NCBI RefSeq assembly: GCF_008705135.1
Contig: NZ_CP023694.1
Span: 6,615,001 to 6,679,000, forward strand
Source of the DNA: Streptomyces coeruleorubidus
GTDB lineage: Bacteria > Actinomycetota > Actinomycetes > Streptomycetales > Streptomycetaceae
Direction of reading: 5' to 3'
DNA: 64,000 nt
The notes below the pieces were generated by a model. It was given only the letters and a program-made list of their open reading frames with translations, was not told the origin of the DNA and made no database searches. Shown piece after piece: positions 50,435 through 59,110 of this stretch (its first letter is position 1; every line of letters begins with the position of its first letter). Both the position numbers and the translations under genes were made by a program.

Positions 50435-51214
50435 ATGGGTGGCGAGAGCATGACGCACACGGCCCCGCGCAGCGGTGGCACAGGCTCGGGCCCGGTGGGC
50501 AGCCGGACCGGACAGCGGTTGTCCGGGCTGGCCGTCGCACTGGGCCTTGTACTGTTCCTGGGGGGTTTCGCCTGGGGAGCGGTGGTCTACCTGCCGTACA
50601 CCGTGCCCACCAGCTCGATGACGCCGACGATCGACGCCGGCGACCGGGTGCTGGCCCAGCGCGTCGACGGCGCTGATGTGCGCCGCGGTGATGTCGTCGT
50701 GTTCAAGGACGCCACCTGGGGCAACGCGCCGATGGTCAAGCGCGTGGTGGCCGTCGGCGGCGACACGGTCTCCTGCTGCCAGGACGGCAAGCTGAAGGTC
50801 AACGGCAAGGAGATCGACGAGCCGTACCTGGCCGAGGGCACACCGGCGGAGATCACCGGCTTCCCGACCGTCACCGTCCCCAAGGGGCGCCTGTTCCTGC
50901 TCGGCGACGAGCGCGGCAACTCCCTGGACTCCACCGCCCACCTGACCGACGCCGCCAGCGGCACGGTGGCGCGCGGCGCCGTGGACTCGCGCGTGGACGC
51001 CGTCGTCTGGCCCATGAACGGCATGCTGGAGCGCCCCACCGGCTTCGAGGCCCTCGGCGCCCTGTCCTCGCCCGGTCCGCTGCGCACGATCACCGCCCTG
51101 GTGATCGCCGGCGCCGTGCTCGTCCTGGGCGGGGGCGCCTACGGCCCCGTGGCCAAGCGCGCGGGCGCGGCCCGGGCCCGGCGGGCGAGCGCGGAGCCCG
51201 CAGGTGTCCGCTGA
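50435..51214 (+). CDS. sipZ: type I signal peptidase (fourth; SipZ-like)
   Basis: 259 residues, the shortest catalytic domain of the four. N-terminal span LAVALGLVLFLGGFAWGAVV, catalytic Ser61 (PTSSMTPT) and Lys102 (MVKRVVAVGGD), and GDERGNSLDSTAH, where the usual GDHR is GDER. A second span near the C-terminus (TALVIAGAVLVLGGGAYG) is followed by a basic tail. The next gene (NUDIX) begins 11 bases before its stop. The sequence is the most diverged copy and may have a different substrate set. Confidence 0.9.
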   Translation: MGGESMTHTAPRSGGTGSGPVGSRTGQRLSGLAVALGLVLFLGGFAWGAVVYLPYTVPTSSMTPTIDAGDRVLAQRVDGADVRRGDVVVFKDATWGNAPMVKRVVAVGGDTVSCCQDGKLKVNGKEIDEPYLAEGTPAEITGFPTVTVPKGRLFLLGDERGNSLDSTAHLTDAASGTVARGAVDSRVDAVVWPMNGMLERPTGFEALGALSSPGPLRTITALVIAGAVLVLGGGAYGPVAKRAGAARARRASAEPAGVR

Positions 51215-51728
51215 GGCCGTGAGGGCGGGCCAGGACACCTACGAGGGCGGGCTGCGCAAGGTCGCCCGGGTCGTGCTGCTCGACCCGCAGGACCGCATCC
51301 TGCTGCTGCACGGGCACGAGCCGGACGATCCGGCCGACGACTGGTGGTTCACCCCCGGCGGCGGTGTGGAGGGCGGCGAGACCCGTGAAGAGGCCGCCTT
51401 GCGGGAACTCGCCGAGGAGACGGGCATCACCGAGGTCGAGCTCGGCCCGGTGCTGTGGCGGCGGATGTGCTCCTTCCCGTTCGCGGGCCGCCGCTGGGAC
51501 CAGGACGAGTGGTACTTCCTGGCTCGTACGGACCGTACGGCGATCGAGGCCGCGGGGCTGACCGAGCTGGAGCGGCGCAGTGTCGCCGGAGCGCGCTGGT
51601 GGACGTGTCCGGAACTTTGCCGGGCACATGAGACGGTGTATCCGACGAGACTCGCCGGGCTGCTGCGCACGCTGCTCGACGAAGGTCCCCCGGCCAGGCC
51701 CGTGATCCTTGACCCGGAAATCGTCTAG
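51204..51728 (+). CDS. NUDIX hydrolase
   Basis: A 174-residue hydrolase of nucleoside diphosphates linked to another moiety. The NUDIX box is intact: GGGVEGGETREEAALRELAE followed by ETGI, matching GX5EX7REUXEEXGU. Aromatic residues DDWWFTPGGG precede it. The true substrate is unknown. GTG 51204 lies within the end of the last signal peptidase gene, so it is probably translated from the same message. Confidence 0.92.
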   Translation: MSAEAVRAGQDTYEGGLRKVARVVLLDPQDRILLLHGHEPDDPADDWWFTPGGGVEGGETREEAALRELAEETGITEVELGPVLWRRMCSFPFAGRRWDQDEWYFLARTDRTAIEAAGLTELERRSVAGARWWTCPELCRAHETVYPTRLAGLLRTLLDEGPPARPVILDPEIV

Positions 51729-51784
51729 GGGCGCACGGGACTGGCGCACAATGGTGGGATCGCACGGCTGAAGGGGAACATGCC

Positions 51785-52093
51785 ATGAGCGCCGAGGACC
51801 TCGAGAAGTACGAGACCGAGATGGAGCTGAAGCTCTACCGGGAGTACCGCGATGTCGTCGGTCTGTTCAAATACGTGATCGAGACCGAGCGGCGCTTCTA
51901 CCTGACCAACGACTACGAGATGCAGGTGCACTCGGTCCAGGGTGAGGTGTTCTTCGAGGTGTCCATGGCGGATGCCTGGGTGTGGGACATGTACCGGCCG
52001 GCGCGCTTCGTGAAGCAGGTCCGGGTCCTCACGTTCAAGGATGTGAACATCGAGGAGCTGAACAAGAGCGATCTCGAGCTGCCGAGCGGGTGA
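51785..52093 (+). CDS. DUF2469 protein
   Basis: A 102-residue acidic protein of unknown function, almost invariant in actinobacteria beside yraN. The sequence SAEDLEKYETEMELKLYREYR leads into FKYVIETERRFYLTNDYE and VSMADAWVWDMYRPARFVK. No known catalytic motif. The start ATG 51785 follows AAGGGGAA. Its conservation suggests a core role, but I know of no experiment that defines it. Confidence 0.9.
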   Translation: MSAEDLEKYETEMELKLYREYRDVVGLFKYVIETERRFYLTNDYEMQVHSVQGEVFFEVSMADAWVWDMYRPARFVKQVRVLTFKDVNIEELNKSDLELPSG

Positions 52094-52200
52094 CGTTCAC
52101 CCGGGAGGGTGACGGGGTTTTCCACAGCCGCTGAGCTGTCCACCAAGATCCACTTCGTGGGGACGGCTGCGTGATCGTTGGCGCCGGAGGTGGTGCCGAC

Positions 52201-52563
52201 ATGAACGCACGCAGTGCGATGGGCAGGTACGGAGAGACCCTGGCGGCCCGGCGGCTGACGGAGACCGGACTGACGGTCCTGGAGCGCAACTGGCGCTCGG
52301 GCCGCACCGGTGAGATCGACATCGTGGCCAGGGACGGGGACGTCCTGGTCGTCTGCGAGGTGAAGACCCGCAGGGAGGGTCCCTTCGAGCATCCGATGGC
52401 CGCCGTGACCCCGCAGAAGGCGGAGCGGCTGCGGGACCTCGCCGAGCGGTGGATCCAGACGCACGGGGGCGCACCGCCCGGCGGGGTCCGCATCGACGTG
52501 GTCGGGGTGCTGCTGCCGGCCCGCGGCGCGGCCGTGGTGGAGCACGTGCGGGGGGTGGCCTGA
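52201..52563 (+). CDS. YraN-family putative endonuclease
   Basis: A 120-residue protein of the YraN/UPF0102 family, with a Holliday-junction-resolvase-like (PD-D/E-x-K) fold. GRTGEIDIVARDGDVLVVCEVKTRREG contains the expected Glu, Asp and Glu-x-Lys residues. ATG 52201 follows GGAGGTGGT. It is coupled to comM (TGATG) and dprA downstream, three genes tied to DNA uptake or processing. Its function is not established. Confidence 0.88.
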   Translation: MNARSAMGRYGETLAARRLTETGLTVLERNWRSGRTGEIDIVARDGDVLVVCEVKTRREGPFEHPMAAVTPQKAERLRDLAERWIQTHGGAPPGGVRIDVVGVLLPARGAAVVEHVRGVA

Positions 52564-54188
52564 TGGCATTCGCCCGTACGTGTTCGGTGGCGCTGGTGGG
52601 CGTCGAGGGCGTGGTCGTCGAGGTCCAGGCCGACCTGGAGCCGGGTGTCGCTGCGTTCACGCTGGTGGGGCTGCCCGACAAGAGCCTGACGGAGAGCCGG
52701 GACCGAGTGCGCGCCGCGGTCGTCAACTCGGGCGCGGCCTGGCCCCAGAAGAAGCTCACGGTCGGCCTGAGCCCTGCCTCCGTCCCCAAGAGCGGCAGCG
52801 GCTTCGACCTGGCCGTCGCCGCCGCGGTCCTCGGCGCGTCGGAGCGCATCGATCCCCGGGTCCTCGCCGACATCGTGATGATCGGGGAACTGGGGCTGGA
52901 CGGGCGGGTGCGGCCGGTGCGGGGAGTGCTGCCGGCGGTGCTGGCGGCGGCGGACGCCGGGTACGAGCAGGTGGTGGTGCCGGAGTGTGCCGCCGCCGAG
53001 GCGTCCCTGGTGCCCGGGGTCTCCGTACTGGGCGTCCGGAGCCTGCGCCAGCTGATCGCCGTCCTGGCCGACGAACCCGTGCCCGACGAGGATCCGGACG
53101 AGCAGGGCCGCCCGGACCCGCTCCTCGCCGGCCTGCGCATGCCGGGCACGGGCGCCGCCACGGGCATGCACAGCGTCGGCGCGGCCCAGCACGAGCCCGG
53201 CCACGACCTGGCGGACGTCGTCGGGCAGACCTCGGCGCGCACGGCGGTGGAGGTGGCCGCGGCGGGCGGACACCACCTGTTCCTGGAAGGGCCTCCCGGC
53301 GCCGGCAAGACGATGCTCGCGGAGCGGCTGCCCGCCATCCTGCCCCGGCTCGGCCGTCAGGAGTCGCTGGAGGTCACCGCGGTCCACTCGGTGGCGGGCC
53401 TGCTGCCCCCGGGCAAGCCTCTGATCGACGTCGCCCCCTACTGCGCCCCGCACCACTCGGCCACCATGCAGGCACTCGTCGGCGGCGGCCCGGGCATCGC
53501 GCGGCCCGGCGCGGTGTCGCTGTCCCACCGGGGAGTCCTCTTCCTGGACGAGACGCCCGAGTTCAACAGCCAGGCCCTGGACGCCCTGCGCCAGCCGCTG
53601 GAGGCGGGGCATGTCGTCATCGCGCGCAGTGCGGGAGTGGTGCGTTTCCCGGCGAAGTTCCTGATGGTGCTCGCGGCCAACCCCTGCCCGTGCGGCCGGT
53701 TCTCGCAGCGTGACGACCTGTGCGAGTGCCCGCCCTCGGCGATCCGCCGCTACCAGGCCAGGCTCTCCGGCCCGCTGCTGGACCGGGTCGACCTGCGCGT
53801 CGAGGTGGACCGCGTCACCCGCGCCCAGCTGACGGCCTCCGGAGCGCGGGGCGAGTCCACCGCGACGGTCGCCGACCGGGTACGGGCGGCCCGGCAGCGG
53901 GCCACGGAGCGCCTCGCCGGCACTCCGTGGCGCACGAACAGCGAGGTACCGGGGCGCGAGCTGCGCAGCCGCTGGTACGCCGCGCCCGGGGCGATGGACG
54001 AGGCCGAGCGGAACCTGGAGCGGGGCGTCCTGACCGCCCGCGGCCTCGATCGCGTCCTGCGCGTGGCCTGGACCGTCGCCGATCTCGTCGGCCACGACCG
54101 GCCCGACGCCTCGGACGTCGCACTCGCGCTCCAGCTGCGCACCGGTGTCCCCAGGGGCGTCCCCATGGCCCTCGGAGCGCTGACGTGA
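52563..54188 (+). CDS. comM: YifB/ComM-family AAA+ ATPase (Mg chelatase-like)
   Basis: AAA+ ATPase of 541 residues. ComM promotes branch migration during natural transformation in other bacteria. The N-terminal domain has LVGLPDKSLTESRDRVRAA and KSGSGFDLAVAAAVLG; Walker A is EGPPGAGKTMLAERLP near 240, Walker B GVLFLDETPEFNSQALDALR, and a Cys cluster CGRFSQRDDLCECPPS follows. The C-terminal Mg-chelatase domain has LSGPLLDRVDLRVEV. The start shares one base with the yraN stop, and the end overlaps the dprA start (GTGA). Confidence 0.92.
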   Translation: MAFARTCSVALVGVEGVVVEVQADLEPGVAAFTLVGLPDKSLTESRDRVRAAVVNSGAAWPQKKLTVGLSPASVPKSGSGFDLAVAAAVLGASERIDPRVLADIVMIGELGLDGRVRPVRGVLPAVLAAADAGYEQVVVPECAAAEASLVPGVSVLGVRSLRQLIAVLADEPVPDEDPDEQGRPDPLLAGLRMPGTGAATGMHSVGAAQHEPGHDLADVVGQTSARTAVEVAAAGGHHLFLEGPPGAGKTMLAERLPAILPRLGRQESLEVTAVHSVAGLLPPGKPLIDVAPYCAPHHSATMQALVGGGPGIARPGAVSLSHRGVLFLDETPEFNSQALDALRQPLEAGHVVIARSAGVVRFPAKFLMVLAANPCPCGRFSQRDDLCECPPSAIRRYQARLSGPLLDRVDLRVEVDRVTRAQLTASGARGESTATVADRVRAARQRATERLAGTPWRTNSEVPGRELRSRWYAAPGAMDEAERNLERGVLTARGLDRVLRVAWTVADLVGHDRPDASDVALALQLRTGVPRGVPMALGALT

Positions 54189-55345
54189 GCGTCGCCGACG
54201 AGCCGGACGAGGAGCTGCTCGCACGGGTCCTTCTCACGCGTGTCATCGAGCCCGGTGACGAGATCGGTGGCCGGTGGGTCCGGGAGCTCGGGGTGCGGGG
54301 CCTGGCCCGGCGGCTGGCGGAGGGCGGGCCGCCCCTGGCCGGGGTGAGCGGCAAGCGGTGGAAGGGACTGCTGGCCAGGGCCGAGACGGCTCGGCCGCGT
54401 GAGGACCTCGCCGTCGCCCGGGCGGCCGGGGTGCGGTTCGTCGGGCCGGGGGACTCGGAGTGGCCGGGGCAGCTCGACGATCTCGGGGATGCCCGGCCAC
54501 TGGGGCTGTGGGTGCGCGGGCGGGCCGGCCTGCGGATGTGGGCGCTGAAATCGGTGGCCGTCGTCGGCGCCCGCGCCTGTACCGAGTACGGGGCGCACAT
54601 GGCGGGCACCCTCGCCGCCGGCCTGGCCGAGCAGGGCTGGGTCGTGGTGTCGGGCGGTGCCTACGGAGTCGACGGCGCCGCCCACCGCGGCGCCCTAGGC
54701 GCGGGCGGCGCCACCGTCGCCGTCCTCGCCTGCGGCGTCGACCGCCCCTACCCGCGCGGGCACACCCGGCTGATCGGCAGAATCGCAGAGCAGGGACTGG
54801 TGATCGGTGAGCTGCCGCCCGGTGATCACCCGACACCGAGCCGGTTCATCCTGCGGAACCGGGTGATCGCGGCACTCACCCGCGGCACCGTGGTCGTCGA
54901 GGCCGCCCACCGCAGCGGCTCCCTGGTCACGGCGCGTGCGGCACAGCGACTCGGTCGGCACACCATGGGCGTACCGGGCCCGGCCACCAGCGCTCTGTCC
55001 GCCGGGGTGCACGAGCTGCTGCGCGGAGAGGCGGCCCTGGTCACCGACGCCGCGGACGTCGTCGAACTGGTCGGCGACATCGGACAGCTGGCCCCCGACC
55101 GGCGCGGCCCGGTCCTGCCCCGGGACCTGCTGGAACCGGCCGCCCGGCAGGTGCTCGCCGCGCTGCCGGGCGGCCGGGTGGCCCGTCCTGACGAGATCGC
55201 GCGCCACGCACAGACGACACAGGACGACGCGATCGCCCGGCTGTACGAACTCCGAGCACTCGGTTACGTCGAACGACACGGCGACGGCTGGAAGTTGACA
55301 CGCCAGGCGGTGATGTCGGTCCGCGGTGGTCCCGGACCATGCTGA
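54185..55345 (+). CDS. dprA: DNA-processing protein DprA (Smf)
   Basis: Loads RecA on incoming single-stranded DNA in transformable bacteria; the role in Streptomyces is unclear. The 386-residue protein has the Rossmann motif SVAVVGARACTEYGAHMAG, VVSGGAYGVDGAAHRGAL, and RNRVIAALTRGTVVVEAAHR with SGSLVTARAAQRLGR. A winged-helix domain is present at the C-terminus (DDAIARLYELRALGYVERHG). The GTG overlaps the comM stop, so the trio yraN-comM-dprA is coupled. whiG follows after 272 bases. Confidence 0.93.
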   Translation: MSVADEPDEELLARVLLTRVIEPGDEIGGRWVRELGVRGLARRLAEGGPPLAGVSGKRWKGLLARAETARPREDLAVARAAGVRFVGPGDSEWPGQLDDLGDARPLGLWVRGRAGLRMWALKSVAVVGARACTEYGAHMAGTLAAGLAEQGWVVVSGGAYGVDGAAHRGALGAGGATVAVLACGVDRPYPRGHTRLIGRIAEQGLVIGELPPGDHPTPSRFILRNRVIAALTRGTVVVEAAHRSGSLVTARAAQRLGRHTMGVPGPATSALSAGVHELLRGEAALVTDAADVVELVGDIGQLAPDRRGPVLPRDLLEPAARQVLAALPGGRVARPDEIARHAQTTQDDAIARLYELRALGYVERHGDGWKLTRQAVMSVRGGPGPC

Positions 55346-55617
55346 CCGCGCCCGTTCGGCCGTCCGGGGGAACCCCGACATCCCTTGGAAATTCGCCCAG
55401 TTGGGGTTCTCAGGTGATCACACGGAGCGAGCTCGCCGACCCGGTGGGACGCCGTTCGGAATGTATCCGCGTTCGCCTTGACCTCCGTCCTTCGCGCACC
55501 GCGACACCGCAGTCACGCTACGCTCACGAGGATCCCGACACGGACAGGCAACTCGACATCAGACAGACAGCCCACCCCAGCAGCACCACTCCGCAGCAGA
55601 ACGGCACAAGGCGACGA

Positions 55618-56460
55618 ATGCCCCAGCACACCTCCGGGTCCGACCGGGCGGCGATCCCCCCAGCCGCCCGTGACGGTGGCAGCGTGCGGCCGCCCGCTCC
55701 CTCGACACTCGACGAGCTGTGGCGGTCGTACAAAGCGACGGGGGACGAGCGGCTGCGGGAGCAGCTGATCCTCCACTACTCGCCGCTCGTGAAGTACGTC
55801 GCCGGCCGGGTCAGCGTGGGCCTGCCGTCCAACGTCGAGCAGGCGGACTTCGTCTCGTCCGGGGTGTTCGGGCTGATCGACGCGATCGAGAAGTTCGACA
55901 TCGACCGCGAGATCAAGTTCGAGACGTACGCGATCACCCGGATCCGCGGCGCGATGATCGACGAACTGCGGGCACTGGACTGGATCCCCCGGTCGGTCCG
56001 GCAGAAGGCGCGCAACGTGGAGCGCGCCTACGCCACGCTGGAGGCGCGGCTGCGGCGGACGCCGACCGAGGGCGAGGTGGCCGGCGAGATGGGCATCGCG
56101 GTGGAGGAACTCCACGCGGTGTTCAGCCAGTTGTCGCTGGCCAACGTGGTGGCCCTGGAGGAGCTGCTGCACGGCGGGGGCGAGGGCGGCGACGGGCTGA
56201 GCGTCATGGACACGCTGGAGGACACCGCCGCCGACAACCCCGTGGAGGTCGTTGAGGACCGGGAGCTCCGCAGGTTCCTCGCGCGGGCGATCAACACGCT
56301 GCCCGAGCGGGAGAAGACCGTGGTCACGCTGTACTACTACGAAGGGCTCACCCTGGCCGAGATCGGGAACGTGCTGGGCGTGACCGAGAGCCGGGTCAGC
56401 CAGATCCACACCAAGTCGGTGCTCCAGCTGAGAGCGAAACTGGCGAGCTTCGGCCGCTGA
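55618..56460 (+). CDS. whiG: RNA polymerase sigma factor WhiG
   Basis: Sigma-28-like factor (FliA family) that starts sporulation of aerial hyphae in Streptomyces, held by the anti-sigma factor RsiG. The 280-residue length equals the S. coelicolor protein as I recall it. Region 2 is SSGVFGLIDAIEKFDIDREI with KFETYAITRIRGAMIDELRA and DWIPRSVRQKARNVE; region 4 is YYYEGLTLAEIGNVLGVTES followed by RVSQIHTKSVLQL. ATG 55618 was chosen (MPQHTSGSD). The 272 bases upstream contain no gene and no recognisable promoter. Confidence 0.96.
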   Translation: MPQHTSGSDRAAIPPAARDGGSVRPPAPSTLDELWRSYKATGDERLREQLILHYSPLVKYVAGRVSVGLPSNVEQADFVSSGVFGLIDAIEKFDIDREIKFETYAITRIRGAMIDELRALDWIPRSVRQKARNVERAYATLEARLRRTPTEGEVAGEMGIAVEELHAVFSQLSLANVVALEELLHGGGEGGDGLSVMDTLEDTAADNPVEVVEDRELRRFLARAINTLPEREKTVVTLYYYEGLTLAEIGNVLGVTESRVSQIHTKSVLQLRAKLASFGR

Positions 56461-56517
56461 CCTGGCCGGAAGGTGACGGCCTGACGGGAGCCTCTCCCGC
56501 CGGGCCTGGCGCGTCCG

Positions 56518-56523
56518 TAGAGT
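56518..56523 (+). promoter_or_regulatory. -10 element of a leaderless TetR gene
   Basis: TAGAGT ends seven bases before the GTG at 56531, and no Shine-Dalgarno sequence precedes that codon. The spacing is what a leaderless transcript needs. Confidence 0.45.
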
Positions 56524-56530
56524 GGTTGAC

Positions 56531-57112
56531 GTGCCAAGGATTCGAGCGGCCTCCGTGGCCGAGCACCGGTCGATGCAGCGAGCCGCCCTGCTGGACGCGG
56601 CTCGTTCCTTGTTGTCCGAGGGCGGTACGGAGGCGCTGACCTTCCCGGCCCTCGCCGAGCGGACGGGGCTCGCGCGCTCGTCCGTCTACGAGTACTTCCG
56701 GTCACGGGCGGCCGTGGTCGAGGAGCTGTGCGAGGTCGACTTTCCCGTCTGGGCGGCGGATGTGTCGGCGGCGATGGAGCGGGCGGACACGGCCGAGGCC
56801 AAGGTCGAGGCGTATGTGCGGCAGCAGCTGGAGCTGGTGGGGGACCGGCGGCATCGGGCCGTGGTGGCGATCTCGGCGAGTGAGCTGGACGCCGGGGCCC
56901 GGGAGAAGATCCGGGCGGCCCATGGCGGGCTGGTCGCGATGATCGTCGAGGCGCTGGGCGAGCTGGGGCATGAGCAGCCTCGGCTGGCGGCGATGTTGTT
57001 GCAGGGGGTCGTGGACGCGGCGGTGCGGCGCATCGAGCTGGGGGCCGCTGAAGATCCCGGGTCGATCGCCGATGCCGCGGTGTCCATGGCCCTGCGGGGT
57101 GTGCGGGGCTGA
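56531..57112 (+). CDS. TetR/AcrR-family transcription regulator
   Basis: A 193-residue regulator. The N-terminal helix-turn-helix is RAALLDAARSLLSEGG with LTFPALAERTGLARSSVYEYF. The C-terminal ligand domain (AEAKVEAYVRQQLELVGDRR) is helical with no recognisable ligand motif. GTG 56531 (VPRIRAASVAEH) is used; GTG 56522 would add three residues but overlaps the likely -10 element. It is conserved after whiG in streptomycetes. The target is unknown. Confidence 0.88.
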   Translation: MPRIRAASVAEHRSMQRAALLDAARSLLSEGGTEALTFPALAERTGLARSSVYEYFRSRAAVVEELCEVDFPVWAADVSAAMERADTAEAKVEAYVRQQLELVGDRRHRAVVAISASELDAGAREKIRAAHGGLVAMIVEALGELGHEQPRLAAMLLQGVVDAAVRRIELGAAEDPGSIADAAVSMALRGVRG

Positions 57113-57162
57113 GCGGCGTGGGTGCCGGGGGCGGGTGGGTGCGCGGCCACGCATGCCCGCAG

Positions 57163-57741
57163 TCAAGCAGTCCCGTGGACCGGCAGCAGCCGCGATGGGC
57201 CTCTGTGCAGGAGCCACGGTGGCAGGAGCGACAGCGGGTTCAGGTAGGTGTCACCCCTGCGCAGGCCCCAGTGCACGCACGTGACCGTGCAGTGTGAGCC
57301 CGTGGCGTCCACCGTGCCGATCACCTCGCCCGATTCCACCTGCTCGCCCTCCTCCACCGCCGCCGTCACCGGCTCGTAGGTCGTGCGCAGCGGCGGTTCG
57401 CCCGTCCCTGTCAGCTCCACCGAGACGACCCCTTTGCCTGCCACCCGGCCCGCGAACGACACCCGGCCCGCCGCCACCGCCCGTACCGGCGTCCCCGGGG
57501 CTGCCGCCAGGTCCACGCCTCGGTGGCCCGGGCCGTAGGCCGTCGCCGGAGGTTCCCAGCCGCGGAGGACCCGAGGGAGCGAGCCGACGGGCCAGGTGCG
57601 GCCGGCCGTCGGCACGGTGGCGTCCGCTGGGGGCGTGTCCGCCGCGAACAGGGGCGGTGGAGGGGCCAGCAGGACGGCCGCCGCCATGACCAGCACCAGG
57701 ACCAGGCGCGTACAAACAGGCACACATCGCTTCGCTCGCAT
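57163..57741 (-). CDS. secreted M23-family (LytM) metallopeptidase
   Basis: A 192-residue exported protein with signal sequence RLVLVLVMAAAVLLAPPPPL and a single LytM domain. HRGVDLAAAPGTPVRAVAAG has the first zinc ligands (His, Asp), and CVHWGLRRGDTYLNPLSLL the last. The typical catalytic His-x-His is VHW here (Cys-Val-His-Trp), so activity is likely but the site should be checked. Such proteins cleave peptidoglycan or activate amidases. It is convergent with the TetR gene and divergent from rpsB. Confidence 0.88.
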   Translation of the reverse strand: MRAKRCVPVCTRLVLVLVMAAAVLLAPPPPLFAADTPPADATVPTAGRTWPVGSLPRVLRGWEPPATAYGPGHRGVDLAAAPGTPVRAVAAGRVSFAGRVAGKGVVSVELTGTGEPPLRTTYEPVTAAVEEGEQVESGEVIGTVDATGSHCTVTCVHWGLRRGDTYLNPLSLLPPWLLHRGPSRLLPVHGTA

Positions 57742-57838
57742 GCCGAAAGCGTCCCGGACCGTTGCCCGTCACCGGCCGTGGCTGTGGACCGCCGTCCGGT
57801 TGTGGACAACGGCGTCACCCGGTGCCCCGCGGGTCCCG

Positions 57839-57844
57839 TACACT
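57839..57844 (+). promoter_or_regulatory. possible -10 element of rpsB
   Basis: TACACT in a run of GC-rich DNA about 170 bases before rpsB. The leader would be about 165 bases, as expected for a ribosomal protein S2 operon under autogenous control. The -35 is unclear. Confidence 0.35.
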
Positions 57845-58014
57845 TCTGGTGGCGATCCGGGTCACCGGGTCGACTTCGCACGCCCCGATACGCACCCCGG
57901 CAACGGGCCGTATCAGCGCCCCTCGGTCCCTCGTGGCACGGCGCGCAGCGGGCGTCAGGCGCGGAAGCCGTCCGGCATCCGCGGCACAACCGAGAAGCAC
58001 AAGGAGATACGGCC

Positions 58015-58935
58015 ATGGCCGTCGTCACGATGCGGGAGCTGCTGGAGAGCGGCGTCCACTTCGGTCACCAGACCCGTCGTTGGAACCCGAAGATGAAGCG
58101 CTTCATCTTCACGGAGCGCAACGGCATCTACATCATCGACCTGCTCCAGTCGCTGTCGTACATCGACCGCGCCTACGAGTTCGTCAAGGAGACCGTCGCC
58201 CACGGCGGCACGGTCATGTTCGTCGGCACGAAGAAGCAGGCGCAGGAGGCCATCGCCGAGCAGGCCACCCGCGTCGGCATGCCCTACGTCAACCAGCGCT
58301 GGCTGGGCGGCATGCTCACCAACTTCTCGACCGTCTACAAGCGTCTGCAGCGCCTCAAGGAGCTCGAGCAGATCGACTTCGAGGACGTCGCCGCGTCCGG
58401 TCTGACCAAGAAGGAGCTTCTCGTGCTCTCGCGCGAGAAGGCCAAGCTGGAGAAGACCCTCGGTGGTATCCGCGAGATGCAGAAGGTGCCCAGCGCCGTC
58501 TGGATCGTGGACACCAAGAAGGAGCACATCGCCGTTGGTGAGGCCCGGAAGCTGAACATCCCGGTCGTCGCGATCCTCGACACCAACTGCGACCCCGACG
58601 AGGTCGACTACAAGATCCCGGGCAACGACGACGCGATCCGCTCCGTCACCCTGCTCACCCGTGTCATCGCGGACGCCGTCGCCGAGGGCCTCATCGCCCG
58701 CAGCGGTGTCGCCACCGAGGGCAAGGGCGAGAAGGCCGCGGGCGAGCCGCTCGCCGAGTGGGAGCGCGACCTGCTCGAGGGCGAGAAGAAGGCCGACGAG
58801 GCCGCCCCCGCCGCCGAGGCCGCCCCGGCTGCTGAGGCTGCTCCGGCCGCCGAGGCTGCTGAGGCCGCCCCCGCCGAGGCCGAGGCCGAGAAGCCCGCCG
58901 AGGGCGAGAAGGCCGCCGAGGCCGAGCAGGCCTGA
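58015..58935 (+). CDS. rpsB: 30S ribosomal protein S2
   Basis: Small-subunit protein. The 306-residue protein begins AVVTMRELLESGVHFGHQTRR and contains NQRWLGGMLTNFSTVYKRLQ, PVVAILDTNCDPDEVDYKIP and GNDDAIRSVTLL. The last ~70 residues are a repetitive Ala/Glu/Pro tail (AAPAAEAAPAAEAA), as in other actinobacteria. ATG 58015 follows AAGGAGAT. A long hairpin lies between it and tsf, so downstream expression can be reduced. Confidence 0.97.
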   Translation: MAVVTMRELLESGVHFGHQTRRWNPKMKRFIFTERNGIYIIDLLQSLSYIDRAYEFVKETVAHGGTVMFVGTKKQAQEAIAEQATRVGMPYVNQRWLGGMLTNFSTVYKRLQRLKELEQIDFEDVAASGLTKKELLVLSREKAKLEKTLGGIREMQKVPSAVWIVDTKKEHIAVGEARKLNIPVVAILDTNCDPDEVDYKIPGNDDAIRSVTLLTRVIADAVAEGLIARSGVATEGKGEKAAGEPLAEWERDLLEGEKKADEAAPAAEAAPAAEAAPAAEAAEAAPAEAEAEKPAEGEKAAEAEQA

Positions 58936-58949
58936 CCCGTCAGTCCGAG

Positions 58950-59017
58950 GTGACGGCGGGAGCGGTACTGCATCACCAGCGCTTCGGCGCGGTGTGAAGT
59001 CCGCTCCCGCCGTTCAC
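58950..59017 (+). terminator. long hairpin, putative attenuator between rpsB and tsf
   Basis: GTGACGGCGGGAGCGG (58950-58965) pairs with CCGCTCCCGCCGTTCAC (59001-59017), 16 pairs with a single-base bulge. The loop contains a second hairpin (CAGCGC-TTCG-GCGCGG). A structure here would lower tsf relative to rpsB; I recall an attenuator reported at this place in Streptomyces. Confidence 0.65.
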
Positions 59018-59110
59018 CCGTAGGTCAGCGGCAGGACAGTGCGCTCCTGCTCCATGGAGCGCATCCGCAGATCTTCGATCTTCCAGACTTCGAGAGAGAT
59101 TCACAGACTC

